Below, one piece after another: positions 1-8,964 of a stretch of 41,905 nucleotides of DNA. The translations under genes and the position numbers were made by a program. Within the stretch, counting starts at the first letter, position 1. Every line of letters starts with the position of its first letter. Source of the DNA: Streptomyces cinnamoneus (lineage in GTDB: Bacteria; Actinomycetota; Actinomycetes; Streptomycetales; Streptomycetaceae); assembly GCF_014650495.1 (NCBI RefSeq), contig NZ_BMVB01000001.1:1-41905 (forward strand), given 5' to 3'. The notes under the pieces were generated by a model. It did not search any database. It saw only the letters and a program-made list of their open reading frames with translations, and was not told the DNA's origin.

Positions 1-194
1 GCGAGGCCCGCGAGGCCGACCTGGGCGTCGCCTCCGGCAACGGCAAGGGCCAGATCTTCGTCAAGGGCGAGGTCATCCGCACCGTTCCCGAATCGAAGAT
101 CGTGGAGACCCTCATCGACGAAGCCATGAAGCTCGCCGAGCAGCTGGAGGCGGAAGGCGCCCTCTCCGGGCCGCCCGCCGTCACCGTGCTCTGA
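1..194 (+). CDS. ispG: 4-hydroxy-3-methylbut-2-enyl diphosphate synthase, C-terminal fragment
   Basis: Only the last 64 codons are present, read from base 3; the rest lies left of the window. The tail [19 protein letters not shown], followed by [19 protein letters not shown], is the typical C-terminus of IspG/GcpE, the 4Fe-4S enzyme of the methylerythritol phosphate pathway that makes HMBPP. It is followed 59 bp later by dxs and then by an aminotransferase. That order matches the 3' end of Streptomyces hopanoid clusters, so this is probably the hopanoid-cluster paralogue rather than the housekeeping copy (inference from neighbours). The iron-sulphur cysteines lie in the missing part. Confidence 0.85.
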   Translation, partial: EAREADLGVASGNGKGQIFVKGEVIRTVPESKIVETLIDEAMKLAEQLEAEGALSGPPAVTVL

Positions 195-253
195 CCGGCG
201 GAGTCCGACAACGAGCCCGCAAGGGCGGGCCGACGAAGGAGGAGGGGGCCGGC

Positions 254-2194
254 ATGTCGTTGCTGGAGAACATCCGCAGTCCGCGCGACCTGAAGGCACT
301 GGACGGCGAGGAGCTGACCGAACTCGCCGAGGAGATCCGCCACTTCCTGGTCCATGCGGTGGCCAGGACCGGCGGGCACCTCGGACCGAACCTCGGCGTG
401 GTGGAGCTGACCATCGCCCTGCACCGCGCCTTCGACTCGCCCGCGGACCGCATCCTGTGGGACACCGGCCACCAGAGTTACGTCCACAAACTGCTCACCG
501 GCCGTCAGGACTTCTCCAAGCTGCGCGGCAAGGGCGGCCTGTCCGGCTACCCCTCGCGCGAGGAGTCCGAGCACGACGTCATCGAGAACAGCCACGCCTC
601 GACCGTGCTGGGCTGGGCCGACGGCCTCGCCAAGGCCAACCAGGTGCTCGGGCGCTGGAACCGCCACGTCGTCGCCGTCATCGGCGACGGCGCCCTGACC
701 GGCGGCATGGCCTGGGAGGCGCTCAACAACATCGCCGCCGCCAAGGACCGCCCGCTGATCATCGTCGTCAACGACAACGAGCGCAGCTACGCGCCCACCA
801 TCGGCGGCCTCGCCGACCACCTGGCGACCCTGCGCACCACCGACGGCTACGAACGCGCCCTGACCTGGGGCAAGGACGCCGTCCAGCGCCTGCCGCTCGT
901 CGGCAAACCGCTCTACGAGTCGCTGCACGGCGCGAAGAAGGGCTTCAAGGACGCCTTCGCCCCGCAGGGCATGTTCGAGGACCTGGGCCTGAAGTACCTG
1001 GGGCCGATAGACGGGCACGACATCGGCGCCGTCGAGTCGGCGCTGCGCCGCGCCAAGCGCTTCCACGGGCCCGTCCTCGTGCACTGCCGGACCGAGAAGG
1101 GCCGCGGCTACCAGCCCGCCCTGGAGGACGAGGCGGACCGCTTCCACACCGTCGGGGTGATGAACCCCCTCACCTGCAAGCCCCTCTCGCCGTCCGGCGG
1201 GACGTCCTGGACCTCGGTGTTCGGCGACGAGATGGTCCGCATCGGAGCCGAGCGGCCGGACGTCGTGGCCATCACCGCCGCGATGCTGGACCCGGTGGGG
1301 CTGACGAAGTTCGCCGAGCTCTACCCCGACCGGGTCTGGGACGTCGGCATCGCCGAGCAGCACGGCGCCGTCTCGGCCGCCGGCCTGGCCACCGGTGGCC
1401 TGCACCCGGTCTTCGCGGTCTACGCGACCTTCCTCAACCGCGCCTTCGACCAGGTGCTGATGGACGTGGCCCTGCACCGGTGCGGCGTCACCTTCGTCCT
1501 GGACCGGGCGGGCGTCACCGGCACCGACGGCGCCTCGCACAACGGCATGTGGGACATGTCGATCCTGCAGGTCGTCCCCGGTCTGCGCATCGCCGCCCCG
1601 CGCGACGCCGGCCAGCTGCGCGCCCAGCTGCGCGAGGCCGTCGAGGTCAAGGACGCGCCCACCGTCGTGCGCTTCCCGAAGGAGACCGTGGGCGAGAACA
1701 TTCCCGCCGTCGGCCGCATCGGCGGCATGGACGTCCTGGCCCGCCCCGAGGACGCGGCCGGCGGGGCGGACGTCCTGCTCGTCGCCGTCGGGGCCATGGC
1801 ACCGGTCGCCCTGGACGCCGCCGAGCTCCTCGACGCACGCGGCACCACCTGCACGGTGGTCGACCCGCGCTGGGTCAAGCCCGTCGACGAGGCGCTGCCC
1901 GCCCTCGCCGGGAAGCACCGCCTGGTCGCCGTCGTCGAGGACAACAGCCGCACCGGCGGCGTCGGCTGGGCCGTGGCCCAGGCGCTGCGCGACGCCGGCG
2001 TCGACCTGCCCGTGCGGACCTTCGGCATCCCCGAGCAGTTCCTGGCCCACGCCAAGCGGGCCGAGGTGCTGGCCGACCTGGGGCTGACGCCCGCCGAGAT
2101 CGCCGGGCGGATCAGCGCGGCCCTGGCCCGCAAGGACGCCGCAGGAGCCGGCAAGGAGGCCGCCCTGGCGGGGAAGGAGAGCGAGCGCGCATGA
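254..2194 (+). CDS. dxs: 1-deoxy-D-xylulose-5-phosphate synthase
   Basis: This 646-residue protein is full length for DXS, the thiamine-diphosphate enzyme that condenses pyruvate with glyceraldehyde-3-phosphate in the first step of the MEP isoprenoid pathway. Visible blocks are [13 protein letters not shown] near residue 75, the ThDP motif around [16 protein letters not shown] near residue 145, the catalytic-site stretch [17 protein letters not shown] near residue 365, and [15 protein letters not shown] near residue 415. The ATG has an AGGAGG-type ribosome site (AAGGAGGAGGG) just upstream. The last residues are a low-complexity Lys/Ala/Gly tail. The stop overlaps the next ATG (ATGA at 2191-2194), so translation is probably coupled. 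With ispG and the HpnO-type gene it should feed precursor into hopanoids. Confidence 0.95.
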   Translation: MSLLENIRSPRDLKALDGEELTELAEEIRHFLVHAVARTGGHLGPNLGVVELTIALHRAFDSPADRILWDTGHQSYVHKLLTGRQDFSKLRGKGGLSGYPSREESEHDVIENSHASTVLGWADGLAKANQVLGRWNRHVVAVIGDGALTGGMAWEALNNIAAAKDRPLIIVVNDNERSYAPTIGGLADHLATLRTTDGYERALTWGKDAVQRLPLVGKPLYESLHGAKKGFKDAFAPQGMFEDLGLKYLGPIDGHDIGAVESALRRAKRFHGPVLVHCRTEKGRGYQPALEDEADRFHTVGVMNPLTCKPLSPSGGTSWTSVFGDEMVRIGAERPDVVAITAAMLDPVGLTKFAELYPDRVWDVGIAEQHGAVSAAGLATGGLHPVFAVYATFLNRAFDQVLMDVALHRCGVTFVLDRAGVTGTDGASHNGMWDMSILQVVPGLRIAAPRDAGQLRAQLREAVEVKDAPTVVRFPKETVGENIPAVGRIGGMDVLARPEDAAGGADVLLVAVGAMAPVALDAAELLDARGTTCTVVDPRWVKPVDEALPALAGKHRLVAVVEDNSRTGGVGWAVAQALRDAGVDLPVRTFGIPEQFLAHAKRAEVLADLGLTPAEIAGRISAALARKDAAGAGKEAALAGKESERA

Positions 2195-3588
2195 CCGCCG
2201 ACGCCACGAAGGGGTTCGACCTGGCCCGGCTGCTGGCCGAGCGCGGCGGCGAACGCTACGACCTGCACGCCCGGCACCTCAACCACCAACTGCCGCGCAT
2301 GCTGCGCACCATCGGCTTCGACAAGGTCTACGAGCGGGCCGAGGGCGCCTACTTCTGGGACTCCGAGGGCCAGGACTACCTCGACATGCTGGCCGGCTTC
2401 GGGGTGATGGGCCTGGGCCGCCACCATCCGGTCGTCCGCAAGGCGCTGCACGACGTCCTCGACGCCTCGCTCGCCGACCTCACCCGCTTCGACTGCCCTC
2501 CGCTGCCCGGGCTGCTCGCCGAGAGACTGCTGGCCCACACCCCGCACCTGGACCGGGTGTTCTTCGGCAACAGCGGCACCGAAGCCGTGGAGACCGCCCT
2601 GAAGTTCGCCCGCTACGCCACCGGCAGACCGCGCGTGCTCTTTTGCACGCACGCCTTCCACGGGCTCACCGTCGGCTCGCTCTCCGTCAACGGCGAGGAC
2701 GGCTTCCGCGACGGCTTCGCACCGCTGCTGCCCGACACCGCGATCCCAATGGGGGACCTGGAGCGGCTGGAACGCGAGCTGGAGCGCGGCGACGTGGCCG
2801 CCCTGGTGATCGAACCGATCCAGGGCAAGGGCGTCCACGAGGCACCCCCCGGATACCTGCGCGCCGCGCAGGAGCTGCTGCACCGGCACAAGGCGCTGCT
2901 CATCGCCGACGAGGTGCAGACCGGCATCGGGCGGACCGGCGCGTTCTTCGCCCACCAGCACGAGAGCGGGGTCGAGCCGGACCTCGTGTGCGTGGCCAAG
3001 GCGCTCTCCGGCGGCTACGTCCCGGTCGGGGCGACGCTGGGCAAGGACTGGATCTTCAAGAAGGTCTACTCCTCCATGGACCGCGTCCTCGTCCACTCCG
3101 CCAGCTTCGGCTCCAACGCCCAGGCCATGGCGGCCGGTCTGGCGGTCCTCTCCGTCATGGAGGACGAGCAGCTCGTGGCCAACGCCCACCGGACGGGCGA
3201 GCTGCTGCGCTCCCGCCTCGCGGCGCTCGTGGACCGGTACGAGCTGCTGCACGAGGTGCGCGGCCGCGGACTGATGATCGGCATCGAGTTCGGCAGGCCC
3301 AAGTCGCTGGGCCTGCGCAGTCGCTGGACGATGCTGCAGGCGGCGCGCAAGGGCCTGTTCGCGCAGATGGTCGTGGTGCCCCTGCTGCAGAGGCACCGCA
3401 TCCTCACCCAGGTCTCGGGCGATCACCTGGAGGTGATCAAGCTGATCCCCCCGCTGATCATCGGCGAGCCCGAAGTGGACCGCTTCGTGGCGGCCTTCAG
3501 CGCCGTCATGGACGACGCCCACGCGGGCGGCGGCCTGATGTGGGACTTCGGCCGCACGCTGGTGAAGCAGGTGGTGGGCGGACGCTGA
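2191..3588 (+). CDS. class III aminotransferase, hopanoid-cluster (HpnO-like)
   Basis: This is a 465-residue PLP-dependent class III (ornithine/acetylornithine type) aminotransferase. The start is the ATG at 2191, which overlaps the dxs stop. Family blocks include [20 protein letters not shown] (pyridine-ring binding region), [13 protein letters not shown] with the Asp that contacts the PLP nitrogen, and [15 protein letters not shown] with the Schiff-base Lys. Such genes close the hopanoid clusters of Streptomyces, where the HpnO-type enzyme is proposed to aminate a ribosyl-hopane intermediate on the way to aminobacteriohopanetriol. That role is inferred from position; sequence alone shows only the fold and catalytic Lys. 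A 9-bp hairpin lies about 20 bp past the stop. Confidence 0.85.
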   Translation: MTADATKGFDLARLLAERGGERYDLHARHLNHQLPRMLRTIGFDKVYERAEGAYFWDSEGQDYLDMLAGFGVMGLGRHHPVVRKALHDVLDASLADLTRFDCPPLPGLLAERLLAHTPHLDRVFFGNSGTEAVETALKFARYATGRPRVLFCTHAFHGLTVGSLSVNGEDGFRDGFAPLLPDTAIPMGDLERLERELERGDVAALVIEPIQGKGVHEAPPGYLRAAQELLHRHKALLIADEVQTGIGRTGAFFAHQHESGVEPDLVCVAKALSGGYVPVGATLGKDWIFKKVYSSMDRVLVHSASFGSNAQAMAAGLAVLSVMEDEQLVANAHRTGELLRSRLAALVDRYELLHEVRGRGLMIGIEFGRPKSLGLRSRWTMLQAARKGLFAQMVVVPLLQRHRILTQVSGDHLEVIKLIPPLIIGEPEVDRFVAAFSAVMDDAHAGGGLMWDFGRTLVKQVVGGR

Positions 3589-3608
3589 GGGCCGGGAGGA
3601 AGGGGGCT

Positions 3609-3630
3609 CTCACCGGCCTCAGCCGGTGAG
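3609..3630. terminator. hairpin between convergent genes
   Basis: A perfect 9-bp stem (CTCACCGGC / GCCGGTGAG) with loop CTCA sits between the aminotransferase and the convergent phosphatase. It contains the phosphatase stop codon (3619-3621). There is no T tract, so it would be a GC-rich bidirectional terminator of the kind common in Streptomyces. Confidence 0.5.
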
Positions 3631-4425
3631 CAGCGTCCCCTGCAGCCGCTCCTGCTCCCCGGGCCCGAAGCCCAGCCCCTCGGTCAGGTACCGCCGGGTG
3701 CTCCCCCAGGTCTCCGTGATCGCGGCGAAGGCCGACGCCAGGTACTCCGCCCGCGCCTCGAACAGCGGCGACAGCAGCTCGCTCACCTCCGGCGAGCCGT
3801 CCGCGTCCGTGCCGTCGCCCCGTCGCACCCGGTAGCGGCGGTGGGGCGCGTTCGACTCCAGGTAGTCCGCCTCGATGGCCCCGCGCGGCACCCCGAGGGC
3901 CATCAGCGTGATCGCGACGGACAGCCCCGCCCGGTCCTTCCCCGCGGCGCAGTGCATCAACGCCGGCACGCTGTCCTCGGCGAGGGCGCGCAGCACCCGG
4001 CTGTGCTCGGCGGTACGGGTGATGATCATGGTGCGGTAGGACTCGGCCATCCGGCCGGCCGCCCGGCCCTGCCCCAGCACGGACCGCAGGGTCTCCAGGC
4101 CGCCGTCGCGGACCATCCGCCAGAACTCGCTGCCGTCCGCCGGGTCCGAGAGCGGGATGTTCACGTTCCGCACCCCGGTGAGGGTGACGTCCGGCCCCTC
4201 CAGGGCGATGTCGGCGGCGTTGCGGAAGTCGAAGACGGTGTGCAGGCCGAGCGTGTCGAGGAAGGCGGCGTCCGCCTCGGTCGCATGGGCGAGGTGACCG
4301 CTGCGGAAGAGGACGCCGGGCCGTACGCGTCGCCCGTCGGCGGCCGGCAGGCCGCCCAGATCACGGAAGTTGCGTACCCCCGCCAGCTCGGGTTCGGCCT
4401 GCGGGACGTGCGGCGTCTGGGTCAC
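3619..4425 (-). CDS. tyrosine-protein phosphatase (Y_phosphatase3 family)
   Basis: The gene encodes a 268-residue protein if it starts at the GTG at 4425, which has GAGGAG 6-7 bases upstream; an in-frame extension to 4506 lacks this signal. The N-terminus carries the family motif VRNFRDLGGL at about residues 17-26. The phosphatase loop is HCAAGKDRAG, with the nucleophilic Cys near residue 159 and the phosphate-binding Arg near 165. This C-x5-R loop defines the cysteine-dependent phosphatases. No signal peptide or membrane segment is visible, so it is probably cytoplasmic. The substrate (phosphotyrosine, phosphoinositide or other) cannot be told from sequence. It is a single-gene unit convergent with the hopanoid operon and divergent from the SGNH hydrolase. 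Confidence 0.9.
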   Translation of the reverse strand: MTQTPHVPQAEPELAGVRNFRDLGGLPAADGRRVRPGVLFRSGHLAHATEADAAFLDTLGLHTVFDFRNAADIALEGPDVTLTGVRNVNIPLSDPADGSEFWRMVRDGGLETLRSVLGQGRAAGRMAESYRTMIITRTAEHSRVLRALAEDSVPALMHCAAGKDRAGLSVAITLMALGVPRGAIEADYLESNAPHRRYRVRRGDGTDADGSPEVSELLSPLFEARAEYLASAFAAITETWGSTRRYLTEGLGFGPGEQERLQGTLLTG

Positions 4426-4567
4426 GGGCGCTCCTCGGGTCTCGGCCGGATGCCGGTGCCGATCGTATTCCGGCTGACGTGAGTTTGCCGGGGTGGGATA
4501 CATCACGGCACGTCAACCCCTGGTTACGGTGGCGTAGGTCACTCCTGACGGTGAAAGATGTACTGAC

Positions 4568-5359
4568 GTGGCAGACGATTCGAATACATTCAGCAAGAGC
4601 GCGATCGGGTCGTACGCAGCCGTCGGGGACAGCTTCACCGAGGGCGTCGGCGATCCAGGACCCGACGGCACCTTCATCGGGTGGGCCGACCGACTGGCCG
4701 TACTCCTCTCCGACCAGCAGGCGGAGCACTCCTTCACGTACGCCAACCTCGCCGTCCGGGGACGCCTCCTGGACCAGATCGTCGAGGAGCAGGTGCCCCG
4801 GGCCATCGAGCTCGGGCCGGATCTCGTCACCTTCTGCGCGGGTGGCAACGACATCCTGCGGCCGGGCAGCGACCCGGACGACGTGGCGGAGCGCTACGAA
4901 GCGGCCGTGGTCCGGCTGGGGGAATCCGTCGGCACGGTGCTGCTGTGCACCGGATTCGACACCCGCGGCGTGCCGGTCCTGCGTCACCTGCGGGGCAAGA
5001 TCGCGACCTACACCGCCCACGTCCGTTCCATCGCCGACCGCCACGGCTGCCCGGTGCTCGACCTGTGGTCGCTGCGCTCGGTGCAGGACCGGCGGGCCTG
5101 GGACGAGGACCGGCTCCACCTCTCGGCGGACGGGCACACCCGCGTGGCGCTGCGCGCCGCCCAGGTCCTGGGCCTGGAGGTCCCCGCCGACCCCGACCAG
5201 GAGTGGCCGGACGAGGGCCAGCGCTCGCCCGCCGAGGTGCGTCGCGACAACATCCACTGGGCGCGCGAGCACCTGGTGCCGTGGATCGGCCGCCGGCTGC
5301 GCGGCGAGTCCTCGGGCGACAACGTCGAGCCCAAGCGGCCGGATCTGCTGCCGCTGTAA
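4568..5359 (+). CDS. SGNH/GDSL-family hydrolase
   Basis: This 263-residue esterase-like protein has all SGNH blocks. Block I is AVGDSFTEG with nucleophile Ser22, block II contains Gly in VRGRLLDQI, block III is AGGNDILRPG with Asn94, and block V is DEDRLHLSADGH with Asp181 and His184 completing the triad. No signal peptide is visible, so it is probably an intracellular esterase or acyl hydrolase; its substrate is unknown. It starts with GTG and the ribosome site is poor (GGTGAAAG about 9 bases upstream), so the exact start is moderately certain. It is divergent from the phosphatase and convergent with the ATPase gene downstream. Confidence 0.92.
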   Translation: MADDSNTFSKSAIGSYAAVGDSFTEGVGDPGPDGTFIGWADRLAVLLSDQQAEHSFTYANLAVRGRLLDQIVEEQVPRAIELGPDLVTFCAGGNDILRPGSDPDDVAERYEAAVVRLGESVGTVLLCTGFDTRGVPVLRHLRGKIATYTAHVRSIADRHGCPVLDLWSLRSVQDRRAWDEDRLHLSADGHTRVALRAAQVLGLEVPADPDQEWPDEGQRSPAEVRRDNIHWAREHLVPWIGRRLRGESSGDNVEPKRPDLLPL

Positions 5360-5389
5360 CCGCGGGTTCGACCGGCGCGTCCGGTCCGA

Positions 5390-5438
5390 TTCGGCAGATT
5401 CGTTTCAGCGGACCCGTTCGGCAGGTTCGCTTCAGTGG
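5390..5438. repeat. two imperfect 22-bp direct repeats, 27-bp period
   Basis: The unit TTCGGCAGATTCGTTTCAGC at 5390 recurs at 5417 with three changes over 22 bases. The pair lies between the convergent SGNH and ATPase genes, and the second copy runs into the end of the ATPase gene. No function can be assigned. Confidence 0.55.
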
Positions 5439-5926
5439 GGGAGCCGCCCGTGCGGCAGGTCGGCCCAGACGACACGGCCCCGGCCGGTGTCGTCGGGCCG
5501 GACCCCCCACGCCTGGGACAGGGCCCCGACCAGCAGCAGTCCGCGCCCGCTCTCCTCGTCCGCCCCGCTGCACCGCGCCCTCGGCTCCGTCGGCGCGTGC
5601 CCCTGGTCGGCGACCTCTATGCGCAGCGCCACCGCGTTGATCCGCAGCTGACAGCTGACCTTGTCGCTGTCCGTGTGCCGCACGGCGTTGGTGAACAGCT
5701 CCGACACGACCAACTGTGCGTCGTCGCAGGCCACTTCGTCGATGCCCCACTCCCGCAGCCGTGCGAGGACTCGTTTTCGGGCCTCTGACACCGAGGTGTT
5801 GAGGGCCGGGAAGTGAAAGGCGTCCTGCAGGCGACCGGCGAGGAAGCCACCGCGGAACCCGAGCGAGGGTGCGTCATGGGAGGGGAGCACTCCGCAACTA
5901 TGTGCGATAGAGCTCATCTGTGGCAA
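5432..5926 (-). CDS. ATP-binding anti-sigma-factor-type protein (HATPase_c_2)
   Basis: This protein of up to 164 residues belongs to the GHKL ATPase family of small Streptomyces proteins related to SpoIIAB/RsbW. The N box DDAQLVVSELFTNAVRHT is near residues 70-87. IEVADQGHAP, the G1 equivalent, follows, and GRGLLLVGALSQAWG closes the ATP lid region. Stand-alone proteins of this kind usually bind and inhibit a sigma factor or phosphorylate an anti-anti-sigma factor; this is family knowledge, and no partner is encoded beside it. Several starts are possible; an N-terminal segment before about residue 33 is not clearly part of the fold. It is divergent from the XRE/DUF397 pair, a very common Streptomyces arrangement. 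Confidence 0.85.
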   Translation of the reverse strand: MPQMSSIAHSCGVLPSHDAPSLGFRGGFLAGRLQDAFHFPALNTSVSEARKRVLARLREWGIDEVACDDAQLVVSELFTNAVRHTDSDKVSCQLRINAVALRIEVADQGHAPTEPRARCSGADEESGRGLLLVGALSQAWGVRPDDTGRGRVVWADLPHGRLPH

Positions 5927-6026
5927 GGTTCAATCTGCAAATTACAGAACCGCACGGACAGTCTGTTCGGTGGACGGACTGCGTGGCACACTGCTGGCAT
6001 ATGACGGCAGTTGGAGGGGGTGGACA

Positions 6027-6893
6027 GTGGCGGACTCGCGGCCGACGGGCGCCCCTACGGTCCTGAGGGTCGTGCTCGGCAAGCGCCTGCAGGACCTCAG
6101 GGAGAGGGCCGGGCTGTCCTACGAGGAGGCCGGCCAGGCGCTGGACGTCACGCACGCCACCGTCCGCCGCATGGAGAAGGCCGAGGTCGGCCTGAAGATC
6201 CCGTACGTGGAGAAGCTCCTCCACGTCTACGGCGTGCTCGACCCCGAGGAGGTCGAGGGCTTCCTCACCCTCACCCGCGAGGCCAACCGCCCCGGCTGGT
6301 GGCACCGCTTCCGCGACGTCCTGCCGGAGTGGTTCAGCGCGTTCGTGAGCCTGGAGGGAGAGGCCAACCTCATCCGCGCCTACGAACCGCACTACGTCCC
6401 CGGCCTGTTGCAGACCGAGGACTACACCCGCGCCGTCCTGCGCGCCGGGATGCCGCACGCCCGCGAGGCCGACGTCGAGCGCGCCGTCGCCGTCCGCCGG
6501 CAGCGCCAGGGCCTGCTCACCCGGGACAGCGCGCCGCTGCTGTGGGTCGTGATGGACGAGACCGTGCTGCGCCGGCCCATCGGCGGGCCGGACGTGATGC
6601 GCGCCCAGGTCGACCGGCTCGTCGAGGCCACCGACCTGCCCAACGTGCGACTGCAGTTCATGCCGTTCGCCGCCGGGCCCCACCCGGCGATGTACGGCCC
6701 CTTCCACATCTTCCGGTTCCCCCTCCAGGAGCTGCCGGACATCGCGTACGCCGAAAACCTCGTCGGAGCCTCGTACTTCGACCAGCGCGACGACGTCTCG
6801 GCCTTCCTGGAGGCCCTGGACCGCATGTGCGCGCAGGCCGCGCCGGCACACACCACCAAGGCCATCCTGGGTGGCATTCGTAAGGAGATCTGA
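6027..6893 (+). CDS. XRE-family helix-turn-helix regulator with DUF5753 domain
   Basis: This is a 288-residue protein. The GTG at 6027 is chosen because GGAGGGGG (6013-6020) lies six bases upstream; an earlier ATG at 5970 has no ribosome site. Residues about 12-70 form a Cro/C1-type HTH (LGKRLQDLRERAGLSYEEAG). The remainder is the DUF5753 domain (ANLIRAYEPHYVPGLLQTED), found almost only in actinobacteria. Three bases separate its stop from the DUF397 gene, so the two are cotranscribed. XRE/DUF397 pairs are known as developmental and antibiotic regulators in Streptomyces, the DUF397 partner often acting as a modulator. The target is unknown. Confidence 0.92.
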   Translation: MADSRPTGAPTVLRVVLGKRLQDLRERAGLSYEEAGQALDVTHATVRRMEKAEVGLKIPYVEKLLHVYGVLDPEEVEGFLTLTREANRPGWWHRFRDVLPEWFSAFVSLEGEANLIRAYEPHYVPGLLQTEDYTRAVLRAGMPHAREADVERAVAVRRQRQGLLTRDSAPLLWVVMDETVLRRPIGGPDVMRAQVDRLVEATDLPNVRLQFMPFAAGPHPAMYGPFHIFRFPLQELPDIAYAENLVGASYFDQRDDVSAFLEALDRMCAQAAPAHTTKAILGGIRKEI

Positions 6894-6896
6894 ACC

Positions 6897-7160
6897 ATGG
6901 ATCGGGACCACATCTACAACGGCATGCCCGCCACCGACCTCGGCACCGAGGGGTGGAGCAAGCCGTGGAGCGGTGGCAACGGCGGCAGCTGCGTCGAGGT
7001 GCTGCGGCTCGTGGACGGCCGGGTGGCCCTGAGACAGTCCACCGACCCCGGGGGTCCGGCACTGATCTACACGCGTCACGAGATGGAGACCTTCATCCGG
7101 GGCGCCAAGGCCGGCGAGGCCGACTTCCTGCTGGCGGGGCCGAGCGTGAGCGCCGAATAG
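6897..7160 (+). CDS. DUF397 domain-containing protein
   Basis: This 87-residue protein has the DUF397 signature: W-x-K-x-x-W-S-G-G-N-G-G-S-C-V-E-V near residues 20-36, then VALRQSTDP and FIRGAKAGE-x-D near the end. The family is small, actinobacterial and normally encoded directly after an XRE regulator, as here. It is thought to act with or against that regulator; no enzymatic motif is present. The ATG follows the regulator's stop by three bases. Confidence 0.92.
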   Translation: MDRDHIYNGMPATDLGTEGWSKPWSGGNGGSCVEVLRLVDGRVALRQSTDPGGPALIYTRHEMETFIRGAKAGEADFLLAGPSVSAE

Positions 7161-7223
7161 GCGCCGGACGCGCGAGGACCGACCGACCGGCGACAGCCGC
7201 ATGCGTACCGAAGGGAACAGGGC

Positions 7224-8087
7224 GTGATCGAGCAAGGCGTGGACGGGCAGGGCGTGGGCGGGCAGGGCTTCACCGCCGAGGAGATCGACACCAGCAGGCC
7301 GCACCCGGCCCGCATGTACGACTACTACCTCGACGGCTGGGACAACTACGAGGTCGACCGCGCCGCCGCCGAGCGCGTCATCGCCGTCCACCCGCAGGTC
7401 CGGCTCTCCGCCCGCGCCAACCGCGCCTTCCTGCGGCGGGCCGTGCGGGAGGCCGTGCGCGGCGGCGTCCGGCAGATCCTCGACATCGGCACCGGCATAC
7501 CCACCTCGCCCAACACCCACGAGGTGGCACGGGAGATCGCCCCGGACGTCCGGGTCGCCTACGTCGACAACGACCCGATCGTGGCCACCCACGCCGGGGC
7601 GAAGCTGACCCACGCGGGCGGCGCGGGCTTCGCCCTCGCGGACGTCCGGGAGCCGCGGACGGTCCTGGGCCACCCCGTGGTGCGCGAGCTCATCGACTTC
7701 GACGAGCCGGTGGCCCTGCTGCTCGTCGCCGTCATGCACTTCGTCAAGGACGAGGAGGACCCGGCCGGCATCATCGCCACCCTCGGCGACGCCCTGCCCG
7801 CCGGCAGCCTGCTCGTCCTGTCGCACGCCACCGAGGAGCCGTACGAGGAGTACGCCGGCGGCCGCATCGACCACGTGGCCAAGGAGGGGGTGGTCGACGT
7901 CTACAAGAACGCCACCGCCGCCCTCAACCTCCGCGGGCGCGCGGCCGTCGAGCCGCTCTTCGGCCCCTTCGAGCTGCTCGACCCCGGGCTGGTCCGGGTG
8001 CCGCTGTGGCGCCCGGACGGGCCGGTGCCCGGCGCCGAGGAGCTCAACAACACCGTCTTCTACGGAGGCGTGGGCCGCAAGGGCTGA
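7224..8087 (+). CDS. S-adenosyl-methionine-dependent methyltransferase (DUF574/SAM_MT family)
   Basis: This 287-residue protein starts at GTG (AAGGGA upstream). It carries the family hallmark IDTSRPHPARMYDYYLDGWDN near residues 18-38 and the SAM-binding motif ILDIGTGIPTSPNTHEVA near 92-109. The acidic YVDNDPIV follows, where SAM ribose is normally bound. This family is greatly expanded in Streptomyces and its substrates are mostly unknown. It follows DUF397 by 63 bp and may share its transcript. It converges on the AhpD-like gene with only 16 bp between the stops. Confidence 0.9.
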   Translation: MIEQGVDGQGVGGQGFTAEEIDTSRPHPARMYDYYLDGWDNYEVDRAAAERVIAVHPQVRLSARANRAFLRRAVREAVRGGVRQILDIGTGIPTSPNTHEVAREIAPDVRVAYVDNDPIVATHAGAKLTHAGGAGFALADVREPRTVLGHPVVRELIDFDEPVALLLVAVMHFVKDEEDPAGIIATLGDALPAGSLLVLSHATEEPYEEYAGGRIDHVAKEGVVDVYKNATAALNLRGRAAVEPLFGPFELLDPGLVRVPLWRPDGPVPGAEELNNTVFYGGVGRKG

Positions 8088-8097
8088 CGGCCGCGGA

Positions 8098-8111
8098 CCG
8101 GCCTCAGCCGG
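8098..8111. terminator. small GC hairpin between convergent genes
   Basis: CCGGC / GCCGG with loop CTCA sits on the stop of the minus-strand gene. The same 14-mer CCGGCCTCAGCCGG occurs at the core of the hairpin at 3609-3630. It may act as a weak bidirectional terminator. Confidence 0.35.
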
Positions 8112-8664
8112 CCGGGCGGACGGGGACGTCACAGGTGTCCTTGAACCCCTGGCTGCTCAGGCCGAGCGCCGCGTTGATGCGCGAGCGGAAGTTCTCCACC
8201 GCCACCATCGCGGTCAGCTCGACGAACGCCGCCTCGCCCAGGCGGCCGCGCAGCCGGTCCGCCAGCTCGTCGTCGACGGTGGGCGGGGTCGCGGTCATCG
8301 CCTCGGCGTACTCCATGACGTCCCGCTCCAGCGGGGTGTAGACGTCGCTCTCCCGCCAGCGCGGCACGTCCTGCAGCTTCTCGTGGGGCGTGCCGTGCCG
8401 GCGGCTGGCCCAGTAGCCGAAGTCCATGCACCACGAGCAGCCGATGGCCGCCGCGGACGCCAGTTCGGCCAGGTTCTTCAGGCCCGGTTCGAGCCTGTTC
8501 CAGCGGGCCAGCGACATCTCGAACCGGGAGTCGGTCATCAGCACCCTGCGGTTGTGCGCCAGCGCCAGCAGCGGGTCGATGACCTTGCCGTAGGCGCGCT
8601 TGCTGTACCAGGAGGTGAGACGGGTCAGCAGGGTGCGGGGCGGGTCGAGAGAGATGCGAGCCAT
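8104..8664 (-). CDS. carboxymuconolactone decarboxylase/AhpD-like protein
   Basis: The protein has 186 residues from the ATG at 8664, which has GGAGG nine bases upstream; the open frame continues to 8949 but without coding support. It has the alpha-helical AhpD/CMD fold signature: LKNLAELASAAAIGCSWCMD, with the C-x-x-C redox pair followed by D-F-G-Y-W. Members with this CxxC are usually alkylhydroperoxidase-type thiol reductases rather than decarboxylases. No signal peptide is visible. Its specific partner is unknown. It is divergent from the MBL-fold hydrolase across about 300 bp. Confidence 0.88.
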   Translation of the reverse strand: MARISLDPPRTLLTRLTSWYSKRAYGKVIDPLLALAHNRRVLMTDSRFEMSLARWNRLEPGLKNLAELASAAAIGCSWCMDFGYWASRRHGTPHEKLQDVPRWRESDVYTPLERDVMEYAEAMTATPPTVDDELADRLRGRLGEAAFVELTAMVAVENFRSRINAALGLSSQGFKDTCDVPVRPAG

Positions 8665-8964
8665 GGCCGGTGCCTCCGTCAGGAACGGTGTGGTTGCTGT
8701 CGACAGGAGGACGGACGGCGCGGCCGGAAATGTGACATCCTCCCGGGATCCCTTGTGAAACCGCAGGCCGGAGACTGTCTCTGGGCAAGCGGTGGCGGCC
8801 GTCCGGGCGCCGCACCTCCGGTCCTGGGGCTGAAGGGACGGTTGAACATCACGCTGAGGGTGAGCAGCGTGTGACGCGTGTGGCCGGATAATGACGGTGA
8901 CCTGCTGACCCTCCCCCACGGCCCGACCGGCGGTGGGGGCGCCCCCCACCGCCCAGGAGGCGCC
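8665..8964. other. 300-bp divergent intergenic region with several dyads
   Basis: No gene is supported here. It must hold the promoters of the AhpD-like gene (minus) and the MBL hydrolase (plus). Visible structure: a perfect 7-bp hairpin CACGCTG / CAGCGTG at 8850-8871, a -10-like GATAAT at 8886-8891 without a convincing -35, and the strong leader hairpin listed separately. Confidence 0.6.
8913..8960 (+). promoter_or_regulatory. leader hairpin abutting the ribosome site, with alternative pairing
   Basis: GGCGGTGGGGG (8929-8939) and CCCCCACCGCC (8943-8953) form a perfect 11-bp stem ending one base before the AGGAGG ribosome site (8955-8960) of the MBL gene. An upstream CCCCCAC (8913-8919) can pair with the same GTGGGGG (8933-8939), so two structures exclude each other. 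This could control initiation; the sequence shows only the pairing potential. Confidence 0.45.

Noticed and set aside
457..2190. Long open frame on the plus strand upstream of the aminotransferase
   Set aside because: It is the alternative frame of dxs, very rich in Arg/Pro/Ala. Only the part from the ATG at 2191 is a real gene.
5898..8132. 744-codon minus-strand frame
   Set aside because: It is antisense to the XRE, DUF397 and methyltransferase genes, all of which have recognisable domains and ribosome sites.
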